Below, piece after piece: positions 24,518 to 33,999 of a stretch of DNA of 35,179 nucleotides. Each line of letters begins with the position of its first letter. The first letter of the stretch is position 1. Source of the DNA: an uncultured Bacteroidia bacterium (lineage in GTDB: Bacteria > Bacteroidota > Bacteroidia > Bacteroidales > UBA932); contig CACZEU010000025.1 of assembly GCA_902780175.1 (NCBI GenBank), forward strand, positions 1 through 35,179, written 5' to 3'. The translations under genes and the position numbers were made by a program. A model generated the notes under the pieces. The model was not told the origin of the DNA and did no database searches. It saw only the letters and a list, made by a program, of their open reading frames with translations.

Positions 24518-26733
24518 GACGCTATCTCGCAGAGGAATTTGATGCGGACGAGGCGGATTTCCATTTCATCGTAGTCGTTCCCGAGGGCTTCCATGGCGTC
24601 GGAGACGGAGTCGGACGCGGCCTCGTCGCGGAAGTATTCGTAAATCTCCTGGACTATCTCTTCGTCGAAATTGGCGTCGATGTAGTAGTCGAGGTTGAGC
24701 TTGGTGCCGGTGGAGACTATGGCTTCGATTTCCGTCATGAGTTCCTCCATGTCGAGGCCCTTGGCGTCGGCGATGTCTTCCAGGGACATGCCCTTGTCTA
24801 TGCTCTGGATGATGAAAATCTTGTTCGCACCCTTGCTGGGGACGGATTTGACGACGAAATCGTCGGGGCGGATGATTTCGTTCTCGTCGACGTACTTGCG
24901 GATGAGGTCGACGAATTCGGCGCCGAATTTCTTAGCCTTGCCCTCGCCTACGCCCTGGCAGCCGCGGAGTTCCTCCAGGGTAATGGGGTAGAGGATGGAC
25001 ATGTCTTCCAGGGCGGGGTCGCCGAAGAGGATCCAGGGCTGGAGGCCGAGCTTGCGGGCGCGGTCGCGGCGCAGGTCCTTGAGCATCGACAGCAGGACAG
25101 GGTCTCCTGCGCCGCCGCCTTTCATCACTGCGGACGCTGCGGCCGCCGCCTCTTCGTCCTCTTCGTCGTCGGGGCCGCCGGTGCCGGAGAAGACGCGGTC
25201 TTCCACCATGATGAGCTCGTGCGGGTGCTTGAGGAATTCGCGGCCGGCGTCGGTGACGTCGATGTGGCCGTAGCTTTCTATCTCTTTCTCAAGCAGGTGG
25301 AGTATGAGACCCTGATGGATGACGGTGCACCAGAACTTGTCGCTGTGGGCCTTTCCGGCGCCGAACAGCGGCAGGGTGTCGTGCTTGTAGGACTTGATCA
25401 TGGCGTTGGAAACGCCGGCAAGTATGCAGGCCAGGTGCTCTATCTTGAAGTGCTCGGGGAGCATCTCGATGAGCTCGATGACCATGCGCATCTCCCTCCA
25501 GCCGTCGAAGGTGGGCTTGGGGTGGATGCAATTGTCGCAGGAACCGCAGTTGTCGCCGGGGTAGTCCTCGCCGAAGTAGTTGAGGAGGAGCTTGCGGCGG
25601 CACTGGTTGGACTCGGCGTAGGCGACGACCTCGCCGAGCAGCTGGCGGTTGATCTCCTGCTCGGAGATGGGCTTGCCCTGCATGAACTTTTCCAGTTTCT
25701 GGATGTCCTTGTAGCTGTAGTAGGCGATGCAGTTGCCCTCCTTGCCGTCGCGGCCGCTGCGGCCGGTCTCCTGGTAGTAACTTTCTATGCTCTTGGGGAT
25801 GTCGTAGTGGAGGACGAAGCGGACGTCGGGCTTGTCGATGCCCATTCCGAAGGCTATGGTGGCCACTATGACGTTGATGTCTTCCCGCAGGAAGGCGTCC
25901 TGGTTCTCGGCGCGGGTCTTGGCGTCGAGACCGGCGTGGTAGGGGCGCGCCTTGATGCCGTTGATGCACAGCAGCTGGGCGATTTCCTCCACCTTTTTGC
26001 GCGACAGGCAGTAAACGATGCCGGACTTGCCGGGGTTCTGCTTGATGTATTTGATCATGTCCTTCTCGACGTCCTGTTTGTCGCGCACTTCGTAGTAGAG
26101 GTTGGGGCGGTTGAAGGATGATTTGAACACTGCGGCGTGCTGGATGCCGAGGTTCTTGAGTATGTCGCTCTGGACCTTTGGGGTGGCCGTGGCTGTGAGC
26201 GCTATGATGGGCAGGCGGCCGATTTCGTCGACAAGGAAGCGGATGCGGCGGTATTCCGGACGGAAGTCGTGGCCCCATTCGGAAATACAGTGGGCCTCGT
26301 CCACGGCGTAGAAGGATATCGTGACGCCGCGCAGCAGCGATACGTTCTCTTCCTTGGTGAGGGATTCCGGGGCTACGTAGAGGATTTTGGTCTTGCCGCT
26401 GAGCAGGTCGGCGCGGACGGCGTCTATCTGCATCTTGCTCAGGGACGAGTTGAGGAAATGGGCGATGCTGCCCTCGCCGGCCTCGAATCCGCGGAGAAGG
26501 TCCACCTGGTTCTTCATGAGGGCGATGAGGGGCGAAATCACTATCGCAGTGCCTTCCATGAGGAGGGCGGGGAGCTGGTAGCAGAGGGATTTGCCGCCGC
26601 CGGTGGGCATAAGCACGAAGGCATCCCCGCCACCGATGAGGTGGCGGATGATGCGTTCCTGGTCGCCCTTGAAGGTGTCGTATCCGAAGAAATCCTTTAG
26701 GGTCTTGTGTATAGTCGCGGAATCGATCTCCAT
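24514..26733 (-). CDS. recQ: ATP-dependent DNA helicase RecQ
   Basis: 739 residues. A 3'-5' DNA helicase of recombination and fork repair. Walker A is PTGGGKS (43-49), the DEAH box VDEAHCISEWGHDF (144-157), motif VI QETGRSGRDG (321-330). The zinc site is formed by Cys378, Cys396, Cys399 and Cys402. It is followed by the RQC winged helix, an acidic/Ala-rich linker (DDEEDEEAAAAASA) and an HRDC domain with ELRGCQGVGEGKAKKFG. About 120 further residues after HRDC resemble the extension seen in Bacteroidota RecQ. The DUF1015 gene ends 6 nt upstream. Confidence 0.95.
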   Translation of the reverse strand: MEIDSATIHKTLKDFFGYDTFKGDQERIIRHLIGGGDAFVLMPTGGGKSLCYQLPALLMEGTAIVISPLIALMKNQVDLLRGFEAGEGSIAHFLNSSLSKMQIDAVRADLLSGKTKILYVAPESLTKEENVSLLRGVTISFYAVDEAHCISEWGHDFRPEYRRIRFLVDEIGRLPIIALTATATPKVQSDILKNLGIQHAAVFKSSFNRPNLYYEVRDKQDVEKDMIKYIKQNPGKSGIVYCLSRKKVEEIAQLLCINGIKARPYHAGLDAKTRAENQDAFLREDINVIVATIAFGMGIDKPDVRFVLHYDIPKSIESYYQETGRSGRDGKEGNCIAYYSYKDIQKLEKFMQGKPISEQEINRQLLGEVVAYAESNQCRRKLLLNYFGEDYPGDNCGSCDNCIHPKPTFDGWREMRMVIELIEMLPEHFKIEHLACILAGVSNAMIKSYKHDTLPLFGAGKAHSDKFWCTVIHQGLILHLLEKEIESYGHIDVTDAGREFLKHPHELIMVEDRVFSGTGGPDDEEDEEAAAAASAVMKGGGAGDPVLLSMLKDLRRDRARKLGLQPWILFGDPALEDMSILYPITLEELRGCQGVGEGKAKKFGAEFVDLIRKYVDENEIIRPDDFVVKSVPSKGANKIFIIQSIDKGMSLEDIADAKGLDMEELMTEIEAIVSTGTKLNLDYYIDANFDEEIVQEIYEYFRDEAASDSVSDAMEALGNDYDEMEIRLVRIKFLCEIAS

Positions 26734-26739
26734 CAGGCC

Positions 26740-27981
26740 TTAGTCTAGGGTGTGAATTGCGAGTCCTGAGCGTAACTTGGGTTCGAACCAAGTGGTTTTA
26801 GGGGGCATGATCATACCGCTGTCGGCGATATTGAGGAGCTGCTTCATGGAGACGGGGTAGAGGGCGAATGCGACCTTCATGCCTGTCTGGTCCACGCGGC
26901 GGACGAGTTCGCCGAGGCCGCGGATGCCGCCGACGAAGTCGATGCGCTTGTCGGTGCGGAGGTCCTTGATGCCGAGTATCCTGTCGAGCACGAGGCGGGA
27001 GAGGATGTCGACGTCGAGGACGCCTATCGGGTCGGTGTCGTCGTAGCGGCCTGGCTTTGCGGTGAGCGAGTACCAGCGGCCGGCGAGGTACATGCTGAAA
27101 TTGTGGAGGCCCTTGGGCTTGACGGGCTCCGCTCCTGCAGGCTCTACGGTGAAATCTTCCTCGAGGGCCTTGAGGAACTGCTCGTCGCTAAGGCCGTTGA
27201 GGTCCTTGACCACGCGGTTGTAGTCTATGATGTGGAGCTGGCTTTCCGGGAAGCAGACGGCCATGAAGTAGTTGTACTCTTCGTTGCCGGTGTGGTGGGG
27301 GTTCTGGGCCCTCTTCTCTGCGCCGACGCGGGCCGCGGCAGCCGTACGGTGATGGCCGTCGGCGACGTAGAAGGCGCCTATGCGGGTGGTGAAGATGGCG
27401 GTGATGCGGGCTATGGTGGCAGGGTCGCTGATCACCCAGAACTCGTGGCCGAAGCCGTTCTCGCAGGTGAAGGAATATTCGGCGGGCTGCTTGACGGTCT
27501 CCGCCACTATTTCGTTGAGTTCGCTGTCGTCGCGGTAGGAGAAGAAGACGGGCTCGATGTTGGCGTTCTGGATGCGGACGTGGATCATGCGGTCGTCTTC
27601 CTTGTCCTTGCGGGTGAGCTCGTGCTTCTTGATGATGCCTTTCTCATAGTCTTCCGTGTGGGCGCAGAGGACGAGGCCGTACTGGGTGCGGCCGTCCATC
27701 GTCTGGGCGTAAACGTAGTAGCAGGGGGCACTGTCCCTTACCAGCCAGCCGCGCTCCTGCCAGAGGCGGAAGTTCTCTACGGCCTTGTCGTAGACGCGTG
27801 GGTCGTGGTCTTCGAGGATGGGGTTGAAGTCGATCTCCGGCTTGGTGATGTGCAGGAGGGACTTCTCTCCTGCCATCTTGCTGGCTTCCAGGGAGTTAAG
27901 GACATCGTAGGGGGGCGCAGCCACTTCCGTGACCATGGATCTGGGGGGCCTGAGGGCTGCAAAAGGTTTTACTCGTACCAT
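26740..27981 (-). CDS. DUF1015 family protein
   Basis: 413 residues, the normal length. MVRVKPFAALRPPRSMVTEVAAPPYDVLNSLEA is the family's N-terminal signature (F-x-A-L-R-P ... PPYDV). HITKPEID, FYVADGHHRTAAA and NYFMAVCFPESQLHIIDYNRVV are further conserved blocks. The fold is distantly like ParB/HTRN-type nucleotide-binding proteins. The role is not established; in many Bacteroidota it lies beside serA/serC, but here those genes are 17 kb away. It is the first gene of the DUF1015-recQ-dnaG-metG operon. Confidence 0.88.
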   Translation of the reverse strand: MVRVKPFAALRPPRSMVTEVAAPPYDVLNSLEASKMAGEKSLLHITKPEIDFNPILEDHDPRVYDKAVENFRLWQERGWLVRDSAPCYYVYAQTMDGRTQYGLVLCAHTEDYEKGIIKKHELTRKDKEDDRMIHVRIQNANIEPVFFSYRDDSELNEIVAETVKQPAEYSFTCENGFGHEFWVISDPATIARITAIFTTRIGAFYVADGHHRTAAAARVGAEKRAQNPHHTGNEEYNYFMAVCFPESQLHIIDYNRVVKDLNGLSDEQFLKALEEDFTVEPAGAEPVKPKGLHNFSMYLAGRWYSLTAKPGRYDDTDPIGVLDVDILSRLVLDRILGIKDLRTDKRIDFVGGIRGLGELVRRVDQTGMKVAFALYPVSMKQLLNIADSGMIMPPKTTWFEPKLRSGLAIHTLD

Positions 27982-28003
27982 AAGGAAACAGATTTAGTGT
28001 TTC

Positions 28004-28035
28004 CGAAGATACGGATTTATTTTGGGAATTGCAAA
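28004..28035 (-). promoter_or_regulatory. Promoter of the DUF1015-recQ-dnaG-metG operon
   Basis: On the minus strand TTTG (28035-28032), a 20-nt spacer and TATCTTCG (28011-28004) differ from the Bacteroidota consensus only in the TTCG for TTTG. The DUF1015 ATG (27981) follows 22 nt later. It lies between this operon and the end of the efflux operon (28059). Confidence 0.55.
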
Positions 28036-28058
28036 CAAACTTTGGCGACGGCCAATCC

Positions 28059-29378
28059 TCAGAACTCGATCTCCCCGCTCCGGTAGAAGTCGAGGAGGCG
28101 GGTCTGGTAGAGGCACTGGAAGCGGGCCTGGATGTGGTCGGATTCGGCCCGGAGCCAGTTGTTGCGGGCGTCGTTGTATTCGGCTATGCCGGCCTTGCCC
28201 ACCTTATACTTCTCTTCAGTGAGTTCGTAGTGCTCGCGGGCGCTGGCGGCTGTCTCGCGGCTGCCGTTGTAGCGGGCCTGGGAGTTTACCGCGTTGTAGT
28301 AGGCCTGCTGGATTTCCTTGTACAGCGCCTTCTTGACGCTTTCCAGCTGTATTTCCTGCCCGCGGAGGCTGATCTGTGCCGAACGGACCTGGTTGCGGGT
28401 GGCGAAGCGCTGGAAGATGGGAACGCTGAGCGACAGGCCGACGTACTGGCTGAAGTTGTTCTTGATCTGGTCGAAGAACGGAGCGGACGTTACCTTGGAG
28501 TTGGTGTAGTAGTTGGTGCCGAGTCCGCCGCTGAGGGACAGCGAGGGGAGGAATGCTCCCTTGGCGCGGTCGATGGCGACCTTTGCGTACTTAAGGTTGA
28601 GTTTGGCGGCCTCCACTGCGGGGCGGGTCTCCACCGCTTCCTCGTAGATGGCCTCGGGACGCATCAGGAGTATGGCGGATACGTCTCCCACCTCCGGGGT
28701 GACGATGCTGAATCCTTCAGGGGACTGAAGCTCAAGCAGCTGGGTGAGCTCCAGCAGGGAGATGCTGAGGTTGCCCTCCGCCTGAATCTCGCTCTGGCGG
28801 CTCTGGGCGAGGGTGGCCTGCTGGGCGGAGACATTGGCGGCGCTCACCTTGCCGGCGGAAAGACGCTCCTTGACCTGTTCGAGCAGCTCCGCGTCGTGAG
28901 CGCTCTGCTCCTTCGCCACCCGCAGCACTTCCTGGTTGTACAGTATCTGGACGAACGCCTGCGCGACGGCGACCCTTATGTCGTCCCGTGCCTTCTCAAG
29001 TTCGGCGGTGGCGGCGGCAAGGTTGAGCTTGCTGAGCTTGATGCCGTTGGTGATGTCGAATCCGTGGAAGATGGGGACGTCGGTGCCGAGGCTGAAGGAC
29101 GTGCTGGACGTATTGGAATTGGAGTAAGTGTTGTCTGCGGTGAGTCCGCGGCCGAACGACAGGTTCTCGCTGGCCCCGGCGCTGAGCGACGGCAGCCTGC
29201 GTCCCTTCGCCGTGCTGAGGTCCACCTCGCGCTGCTCCACGGTGAGGCTGCTCTGCTTGACGGTAAGGTTGTTCTTCAGGGCGTAGTCGATGCAGTCCTG
29301 CAGGCTCCACGGCCCGTGCTGGGCGCTCGCTCCGGCGCACGCAAGCGCGGCCAGCAGCGTCAGTGCTAAACGTTTCAT
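28059..29378 (-). CDS. TolC family outer-membrane efflux channel
   Basis: 439 residues. The signal peptide is MKRLALTLLAALACAGASAQ. Two OEP repeats follow, each opening with a long helix rich in Ala/Glu/Gln. WSLQDCIDYALKNNLTVKQSSL (25-46) is the typical N-terminal OEP motif, and KKALYKEIQQAYYNAVNSQARY begins the matching segment of the second half. It forms the trimeric outer-membrane tunnel of the exporter encoded upstream. Last gene of the five-gene operon, overlapping the fusion-protein gene by 4 nt. Confidence 0.93.
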   Translation of the reverse strand: MKRLALTLLAALACAGASAQHGPWSLQDCIDYALKNNLTVKQSSLTVEQREVDLSTAKGRRLPSLSAGASENLSFGRGLTADNTYSNSNTSSTSFSLGTDVPIFHGFDITNGIKLSKLNLAAATAELEKARDDIRVAVAQAFVQILYNQEVLRVAKEQSAHDAELLEQVKERLSAGKVSAANVSAQQATLAQSRQSEIQAEGNLSISLLELTQLLELQSPEGFSIVTPEVGDVSAILLMRPEAIYEEAVETRPAVEAAKLNLKYAKVAIDRAKGAFLPSLSLSGGLGTNYYTNSKVTSAPFFDQIKNNFSQYVGLSLSVPIFQRFATRNQVRSAQISLRGQEIQLESVKKALYKEIQQAYYNAVNSQARYNGSRETAASAREHYELTEEKYKVGKAGIAEYNDARNNWLRAESDHIQARFQCLYQTRLLDFYRSGEIEF

Positions 29379-30487
29379 TTCCCGAAGCCCTCCTTGCCTA
29401 TCTTGATGATCTTTGAACCGCGTACGACGTCACCTTCGGCAAGGCCGCTGCGCACCTCTATGTTGAGGCCGTCGGACAGGCCGGTGGTGACGGGGGTCCT
29501 GGTATATTCGCCGTCCTCTCCCTTGACGAAGACGAAGGTGCCGGTGCCTTCGAATTCGAGAGTGCTCTCCGGATTGACGAGGACGCTGTCGGCGTGCTCG
29601 AGCACGATTTCCGCATTGGCGCTGTAGCCGGAGCGGATGGTGCGGCCGCCATCGGACTTCACCGCGGCCTTGATTTCGAACTGGTTGGCGCCGTTGTTCT
29701 CGACCGCCTTGGGAGAAATGTACTCCAGGGCGGCCTGGGTGCTGTAGTCGGCGATGGCACCGATGCTGATCTTCATCGGCATGCCTTCCACCAGCGAGCC
29801 TACCTCTGTCTCGTCGATATTGCCGTCGAAGATGAGGTCGGACATGTTGGCGACCGTGGCCACCGTGGTGCCGTCATTCATGGTATTGGCCTGGATGACG
29901 GAGTTGCCCACCTTGACAGGGATGTCGAGTATCAGGCCCGATATGGTTGAACGCACGAGCGTGGAACTGCCGGTGGCGTTGCTCTTGGAGACGCCGTCGC
30001 GTATGACCTCCAGGGACTCCTGGGCGGCGTTCTTTTCCTCCTTGGCCTGATTGTAGGCCTGCAGCACCTGGTCGTACTCTTCGGCGCTTACCAGCTGTTT
30101 GTCGTACAGGGCCTTTTCGCGGTCGTAGTTGGTCTTGGCCTGCTTGAGGTTGATTTCTGCAAGCCTCACGCGGGACTGGGCGGAACTGAGCGAATTCATG
30201 TCGGGGATGACGCGCAGCTTGGCGATGACCTCGCCCTCCTTGACCTGCTGGCCGGCCTCCTTGTAGAGCTCGGAGATGATGCCGTTGATCTGCGGCTTGA
30301 TGTTGACCTCGTTGCGCGGCTCGATCTTGCCGGTGACGACAGTGGTGCGGCTGATGTTGCCGACGGATACCGTGTGCTCGTTGAATTCGGTCTTCTCGGG
30401 GCGGGAGTTCTTGAACAGGAATACGAACGTTCCTATGAACAGGACCGCGATCAGCGCGAAAATGATGTACTTCAGTGCTCGTTTCAT
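29375..30487 (-). CDS. Membrane-fusion (HlyD/MacA-like) periplasmic adaptor
   Basis: 370 residues. A single N-terminal transmembrane helix (about 7-26) anchors it in the inner membrane. The split biotinyl-lipoyl domain is visible as TGKIEPRNEVNIKPQINGIISELY and the later SGLILDIPVKVGNSV. Between them lies an alpha-helical hairpin (about 95-165) that should contact TolC. A beta-barrel domain with ANMSDLIFDGNIDE and a C-terminal membrane-proximal domain follow. It links the MacB-like permeases to TolC, as MacA does. The start is 18 nt after the upstream permease gene. Confidence 0.93.
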   Translation of the reverse strand: MKRALKYIIFALIAVLFIGTFVFLFKNSRPEKTEFNEHTVSVGNISRTTVVTGKIEPRNEVNIKPQINGIISELYKEAGQQVKEGEVIAKLRVIPDMNSLSSAQSRVRLAEINLKQAKTNYDREKALYDKQLVSAEEYDQVLQAYNQAKEEKNAAQESLEVIRDGVSKSNATGSSTLVRSTISGLILDIPVKVGNSVIQANTMNDGTTVATVANMSDLIFDGNIDETEVGSLVEGMPMKISIGAIADYSTQAALEYISPKAVENNGANQFEIKAAVKSDGGRTIRSGYSANAEIVLEHADSVLVNPESTLEFEGTGTFVFVKGEDGEYTRTPVTTGLSDGLNIEVRSGLAEGDVVRGSKIIKIGKEGFGK

Positions 30488-30505
30488 TATGGTTGCGTTT
30501 TATTA

Positions 30506-31750
30506 TTATTCGTCTCTCATTGCGTCCACCGGCTTGATTGCCATCGCCCTGGACGCAGGGGCGAGGCCCGCCACCACTCCCAGTACGGTGAGCAGCGCGG
30601 CTGCCGCCACGGCCGTCCAGAAGCTGATCTGAAATTCCGCGGACATGTTGGGTATGTTGTTTACGATAGTCTGGGTTAGCCTTAGCATCTGCACGGCGAA
30701 GACGATTCCGAAGGAGCCTGCGACGAGCGTGAGGGCGATGCTCTCGAGGATGATCTGGCTGAGGATGTCGCGGGGGGTGGCCCCGATGGCGCGGCGTATG
30801 CCGATTTCCGTGGTGCGCTCGCGGACCGTCACCATCATGATGTTGCTGACGCCGATGATGCCTGCGAGTATGGTCCCGAGGCCGACCAGCCACACCAGGA
30901 AGTTGAGGCCGTTGAACAGGTTGTCCATCAGGGAGAACATCTGTTCGGTGTTGAGCATGAAGACCGCCTGCTTGTCGGAGGGGTCGAAACTGTGCTGGCG
31001 CGCGAGGATCTGGCGCATCCTGTTGTCAAGTGACGACATCACCACTCCGCTGTGTCCGGTGACGCACAGAAGGTCGATGTTGTTGCCGCGGTGGTAAAGT
31101 TTCTGGCCAACGGAAAGGGGGATGCTGACGGCTTCGTCGGCACGCCCGTTGATGCTGATGTTTCCGGAGTTGTAGTCGACTCCGATGACCTGGTAATATA
31201 CGGACCCGACGCGGATGAAGGTGCCGCACGGGTCGCCCCCTTCGGGGAATATGCCTTCGTAGACGCGCCTGCCGATGACGCAGACCTTGCGTTCCTGGAT
31301 GATGTCGGACTCGTTGAGATAGCGCCCGTAGCGTATCCTGGGCTCCTCTATCCTGGCATAGTCCGCTTCCACGCACTTGACGTTGGCGTTGACGCTGTTG
31401 GTCCCGTTGACCGCGCTCTGGCCCCATTGGCTGATGACCGGCGTGACGGTCTCCAGCTCGGGAACCATCTGCTTCATGCGGTCGATGTCTGTGTACGTGA
31501 GGTTCCAGCGCCGACCCTTCCTGAAGCCCTGCCAGGGCTTTGTGGTGGTGCTGGAAAACATTATGGTGGTGTTGGTGGCGAAGCCCTCGAAGTTCTTGGT
31601 GACCAGTTGCTTGAGGCCCTGGCCGCCGCCTATCAGGAACAGCAGCATGAAGATGCCCCAGAAGACGCCGAAGCCCGTAAGGAGGCTGCGGCTGCGGTTG
31701 CGCACCAGGGAATCGGCTATCTCGCGGTATGAATCAATGTCGAATCTCAT
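30506..31750 (-). CDS. MacB-like ABC transporter permease (second copy)
   Basis: 414 residues with the four-helix MacB/FtsX layout: one N-terminal helix (about 22-45, SLLTGFGVFWGIFMLLFLIGG), a large periplasmic MacB_PCD domain, and three C-terminal helices with the FtsX signature VRERTTEIGIRRAIGATPRDI. There is no ATPase domain, so it depends on the separate ATP-binding subunit at 33014. It is clearly paralogous to the next gene upstream and probably forms a heterodimer with it. The upstream permease gene overlaps its start by 4 nt. Confidence 0.92.
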   Translation of the reverse strand: MRFDIDSYREIADSLVRNRSRSLLTGFGVFWGIFMLLFLIGGGQGLKQLVTKNFEGFATNTTIMFSSTTTKPWQGFRKGRRWNLTYTDIDRMKQMVPELETVTPVISQWGQSAVNGTNSVNANVKCVEADYARIEEPRIRYGRYLNESDIIQERKVCVIGRRVYEGIFPEGGDPCGTFIRVGSVYYQVIGVDYNSGNISINGRADEAVSIPLSVGQKLYHRGNNIDLLCVTGHSGVVMSSLDNRMRQILARQHSFDPSDKQAVFMLNTEQMFSLMDNLFNGLNFLVWLVGLGTILAGIIGVSNIMMVTVRERTTEIGIRRAIGATPRDILSQIILESIALTLVAGSFGIVFAVQMLRLTQTIVNNIPNMSAEFQISFWTAVAAAALLTVLGVVAGLAPASRAMAIKPVDAMRDE

Positions 31751-33012
31751 TCTGCCCTCAGTGCTTCAATTGGTCTGACTTTGGAGGCTTTGCGGGCGGG
31801 GAAGAGCCCTGCAAGCGAGCCTGCGATGATAAGGACCAGGGTGGCCTCGATGGCTACGTCCAGTCCGACGGTGGGGTTGACGAGCATTGCAATCTGTTCG
31901 TCCATTACGGCGACCTTGGCCTGGCCGACGGTCTTGTCCAGTATCTGGCAGGCCAGCATGCCGAGGAACATCCCTATGTATCCGAAGACCGCCGTGATGG
32001 TGACGCTCTCCGCCAGGATCAGCTTGGTGATGTCCCATGGCCTGGCGCCGATAGCCTTGCGTATGCCGAATTCGTGCGTGCGCTCCTTGACGGTGATGAG
32101 CATGATGTTGCTGACGCCGACTATGCCGCCGAGCAGCGTGAAGAGGCCGATTATCCACAGGGCGACGTTGAGGATGGAGCCTACGGTGCTCATCTGTAGG
32201 TTCTGGGTGAAACGGTTCCAGATCCAGAGGGCGCGGTTGTCGTCCGGGGCGGCGCGGTGGCGCAGGTTGATGGCGGCGCGGAGTTTCGTTTCGAATTCCT
32301 CGTTTGCCTTTTCGGTGTCGAGGCCGTGGAAGGAGAAGGTCACGTCGTCGACGTCCTCTCCCTTGTTGTAGATTTCCTTTACGGTGGTGAACGGGGCGGC
32401 TATCTGTTCGTTGCCGCGCATGCGGTCGGTCTTGTTGACACCTACTACGAGCCAGGAAAAGTTGCCGACGCGGATGTGCTTGCCTATGATGTCTTCAAGG
32501 GGGGCGTTGTCCGGAAGGAGGCCTTCCGCGGCGCTTTGCGGGAGGACGACCACCTTGCGCCGGTCCTTGATGTCCTTGTCGTTGATGTAGCGGCCGTGGA
32601 GGATTTCGATCTTCTCCATCGAGGCCCTTTCGGGGTAATTGCCTTCTATATAGACGGACAGGCTCTTCTTGCCGTAGGAGGCCGTGCCGTTGACGCCCAC
32701 GGTGGCTATTACATTGTCGACGTTGTCGGAGAATGCGTCGCTGCCGGTGAGCAGTATGTCCTTCTCGTCGAGGCGGATGCGGCGTCCTTCCCTGAGGCCG
32801 TCGTAGGGCTTGGAGGTCCAGCCGCCGCCGAACATCATGGTGTTGCTGGCGAAGCGGTCGCCGCCCTTGAAGAAGGAGTTCTGCAGGCCGTTGCCGGCTC
32901 CCAGGAGGACGATCAGCATGAAAATGCCCCACGAAACCGCGAACCCGGTGAGGCTTGTGCGGAGCTTGTTGCGCCGTACGCTCTCCCATATTTCTGTAAA
33001 GACGTCGCGCAT
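31747..33012 (-). CDS. MacB-like ABC transporter permease (first copy)
   Basis: 421 residues with the same layout as its neighbour: an N-terminal helix (about 22-42, TGFAVSWGIFMLIVLLGAG), a periplasmic domain with FGGGWTSKPYDGLREGRR, and C-terminal helices with VKERTHEFGIRKAIGARPWDI. MacB-type transporters use a mechanical pumping of the periplasmic domain to push substrates through MacA and TolC. Likely substrates are peptides, lipids or toxins; the sequence does not say which. It begins 1 nt after the ATPase gene and overlaps the second permease gene by 4 nt. Confidence 0.92.
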   Translation of the reverse strand: MRDVFTEIWESVRRNKLRTSLTGFAVSWGIFMLIVLLGAGNGLQNSFFKGGDRFASNTMMFGGGWTSKPYDGLREGRRIRLDEKDILLTGSDAFSDNVDNVIATVGVNGTASYGKKSLSVYIEGNYPERASMEKIEILHGRYINDKDIKDRRKVVVLPQSAAEGLLPDNAPLEDIIGKHIRVGNFSWLVVGVNKTDRMRGNEQIAAPFTTVKEIYNKGEDVDDVTFSFHGLDTEKANEEFETKLRAAINLRHRAAPDDNRALWIWNRFTQNLQMSTVGSILNVALWIIGLFTLLGGIVGVSNIMLITVKERTHEFGIRKAIGARPWDITKLILAESVTITAVFGYIGMFLGMLACQILDKTVGQAKVAVMDEQIAMLVNPTVGLDVAIEATLVLIIAGSLAGLFPARKASKVRPIEALRAE

Positions 33013-33013
33013 A

Positions 33014-33736
33014 CTATTTCATTATGGTGGCTGTGCCGAAGGCGGAGGCGTTGTGCTCGCGGTTGTCTTCGATGCGGCCGATGATGCCGTCCTTGATGTG
33101 GACTATCTTGTCGGTGCAGTTGGCGACGCCGCTTTCGTGGGTGACGACGATGATGGTGACGCCTTCTTCGCGGTTGAGGCGGCTGAGGAGCTGCATCACT
33201 TCTTCGCTGGTCTTGGAGTCGAGGGCGCCGGTGGGCTCGTCGGCGAGGAGGATTTTGGGCCCGGTGATGAGGGCGCGGGCGATGGCGACACGCTGCTTCT
33301 GGCCGCCGGACATCTCGTTGGGGTAATGGCCGGCCCAGTCGGCAAGGCCGAGGCGGTCGAGGTATTGCATCGCAAGCTCATGGCGCTTGTGGCGGCTGAC
33401 GCCCTGGTAGAAAAGGGGAAGTTCCACGTTCTCTACGGCGGTCTTGAAGCCTATGAGGTTGAAGGACTGGAAGATGAAGCCGATGAGGCGGTTGCGGTAT
33501 TCGGCAGCCTGCTTCTCGGTGAGGCCCTTGATGAGACGGCCGTCGATATAGTATTCGCCGGTATCGTAGTTGTCGAGTATGCCGAGTATGTTGAGCAGGG
33601 TGGACTTGCCGGAGCCCGACGCCCCCATAATGGAGACGAATTCACCCTTGTCGATGGACAGGTTGATGCCCTTCAGCACGTGCAGCGGCTGACCGTTGTT
33701 GTATGTCTTGTTGACGTCCTTTAATTCTATAAGCAT
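33014..33736 (-). CDS. MacB/LolD-type ABC transporter ATP-binding protein
   Basis: 240 residues from the ATG at 33736. The frame extends 17 codons upstream, but MLIELKDVNKTY is the family's usual N terminus. Walker A is GASGSGKST (38-46), the Q-loop Gln90 in FIFQSFNLI, the signature SGGQKQR (143-149), Walker B ILLADEPTGALD with Glu167, and the switch His in VVTHESG. It powers the two permeases encoded after it. First gene of the exporter operon; no clear TAnnTTTG box is visible upstream. Confidence 0.95.
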   Translation of the reverse strand: MLIELKDVNKTYNNGQPLHVLKGINLSIDKGEFVSIMGASGSGKSTLLNILGILDNYDTGEYYIDGRLIKGLTEKQAAEYRNRLIGFIFQSFNLIGFKTAVENVELPLFYQGVSRHKRHELAMQYLDRLGLADWAGHYPNEMSGGQKQRVAIARALITGPKILLADEPTGALDSKTSEEVMQLLSRLNREEGVTIIVVTHESGVANCTDKIVHIKDGIIGRIEDNREHNASAFGTATIMK

Positions 33737-33984
33737 AGCCCGCGGATTATGCAAAAATCGGTCCAACTGAATAGTTCCACCAATCAAACATTGCTTTTAT
33801 TGTTTTTTGGCTTTTTCTTTCGCAAAGAAAATAATTATTTATCGAAAAACAAAAAATTTTTCGGTTTTTTTGCGTGCGACCGATTTCGCTGCCTTTCATT
33901 GGCCGTCTGCCGGTACCGCGAAGACAAAGTCAGCATTCACACTTACGACGGGATTCCGGGAGCCGTTATTCGCGAAGGATTTGT

Positions 33985-33992
33985 TATCTTTG
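33985..33992 (+). promoter_or_regulatory. Probable -7 box of the sugar-kinase promoter
   Basis: TATCTTTG matches TAnnTTTG. The -33 position has no clear TTTG. The kinase ATG (34000) lies 7 nt after the box, the same spacing as at yigZ, suggesting a nearly leaderless mRNA. The intergenic region upstream (33737-33984) is very AT-rich and holds two small inverted repeats: tttcttt/aaagaaa at 33824-33840, and cgaaaaa/tttttcg at 33843-33863, the latter followed by a T run. Confidence 0.45.
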
Positions 33993-33999
33993 CAACGAG

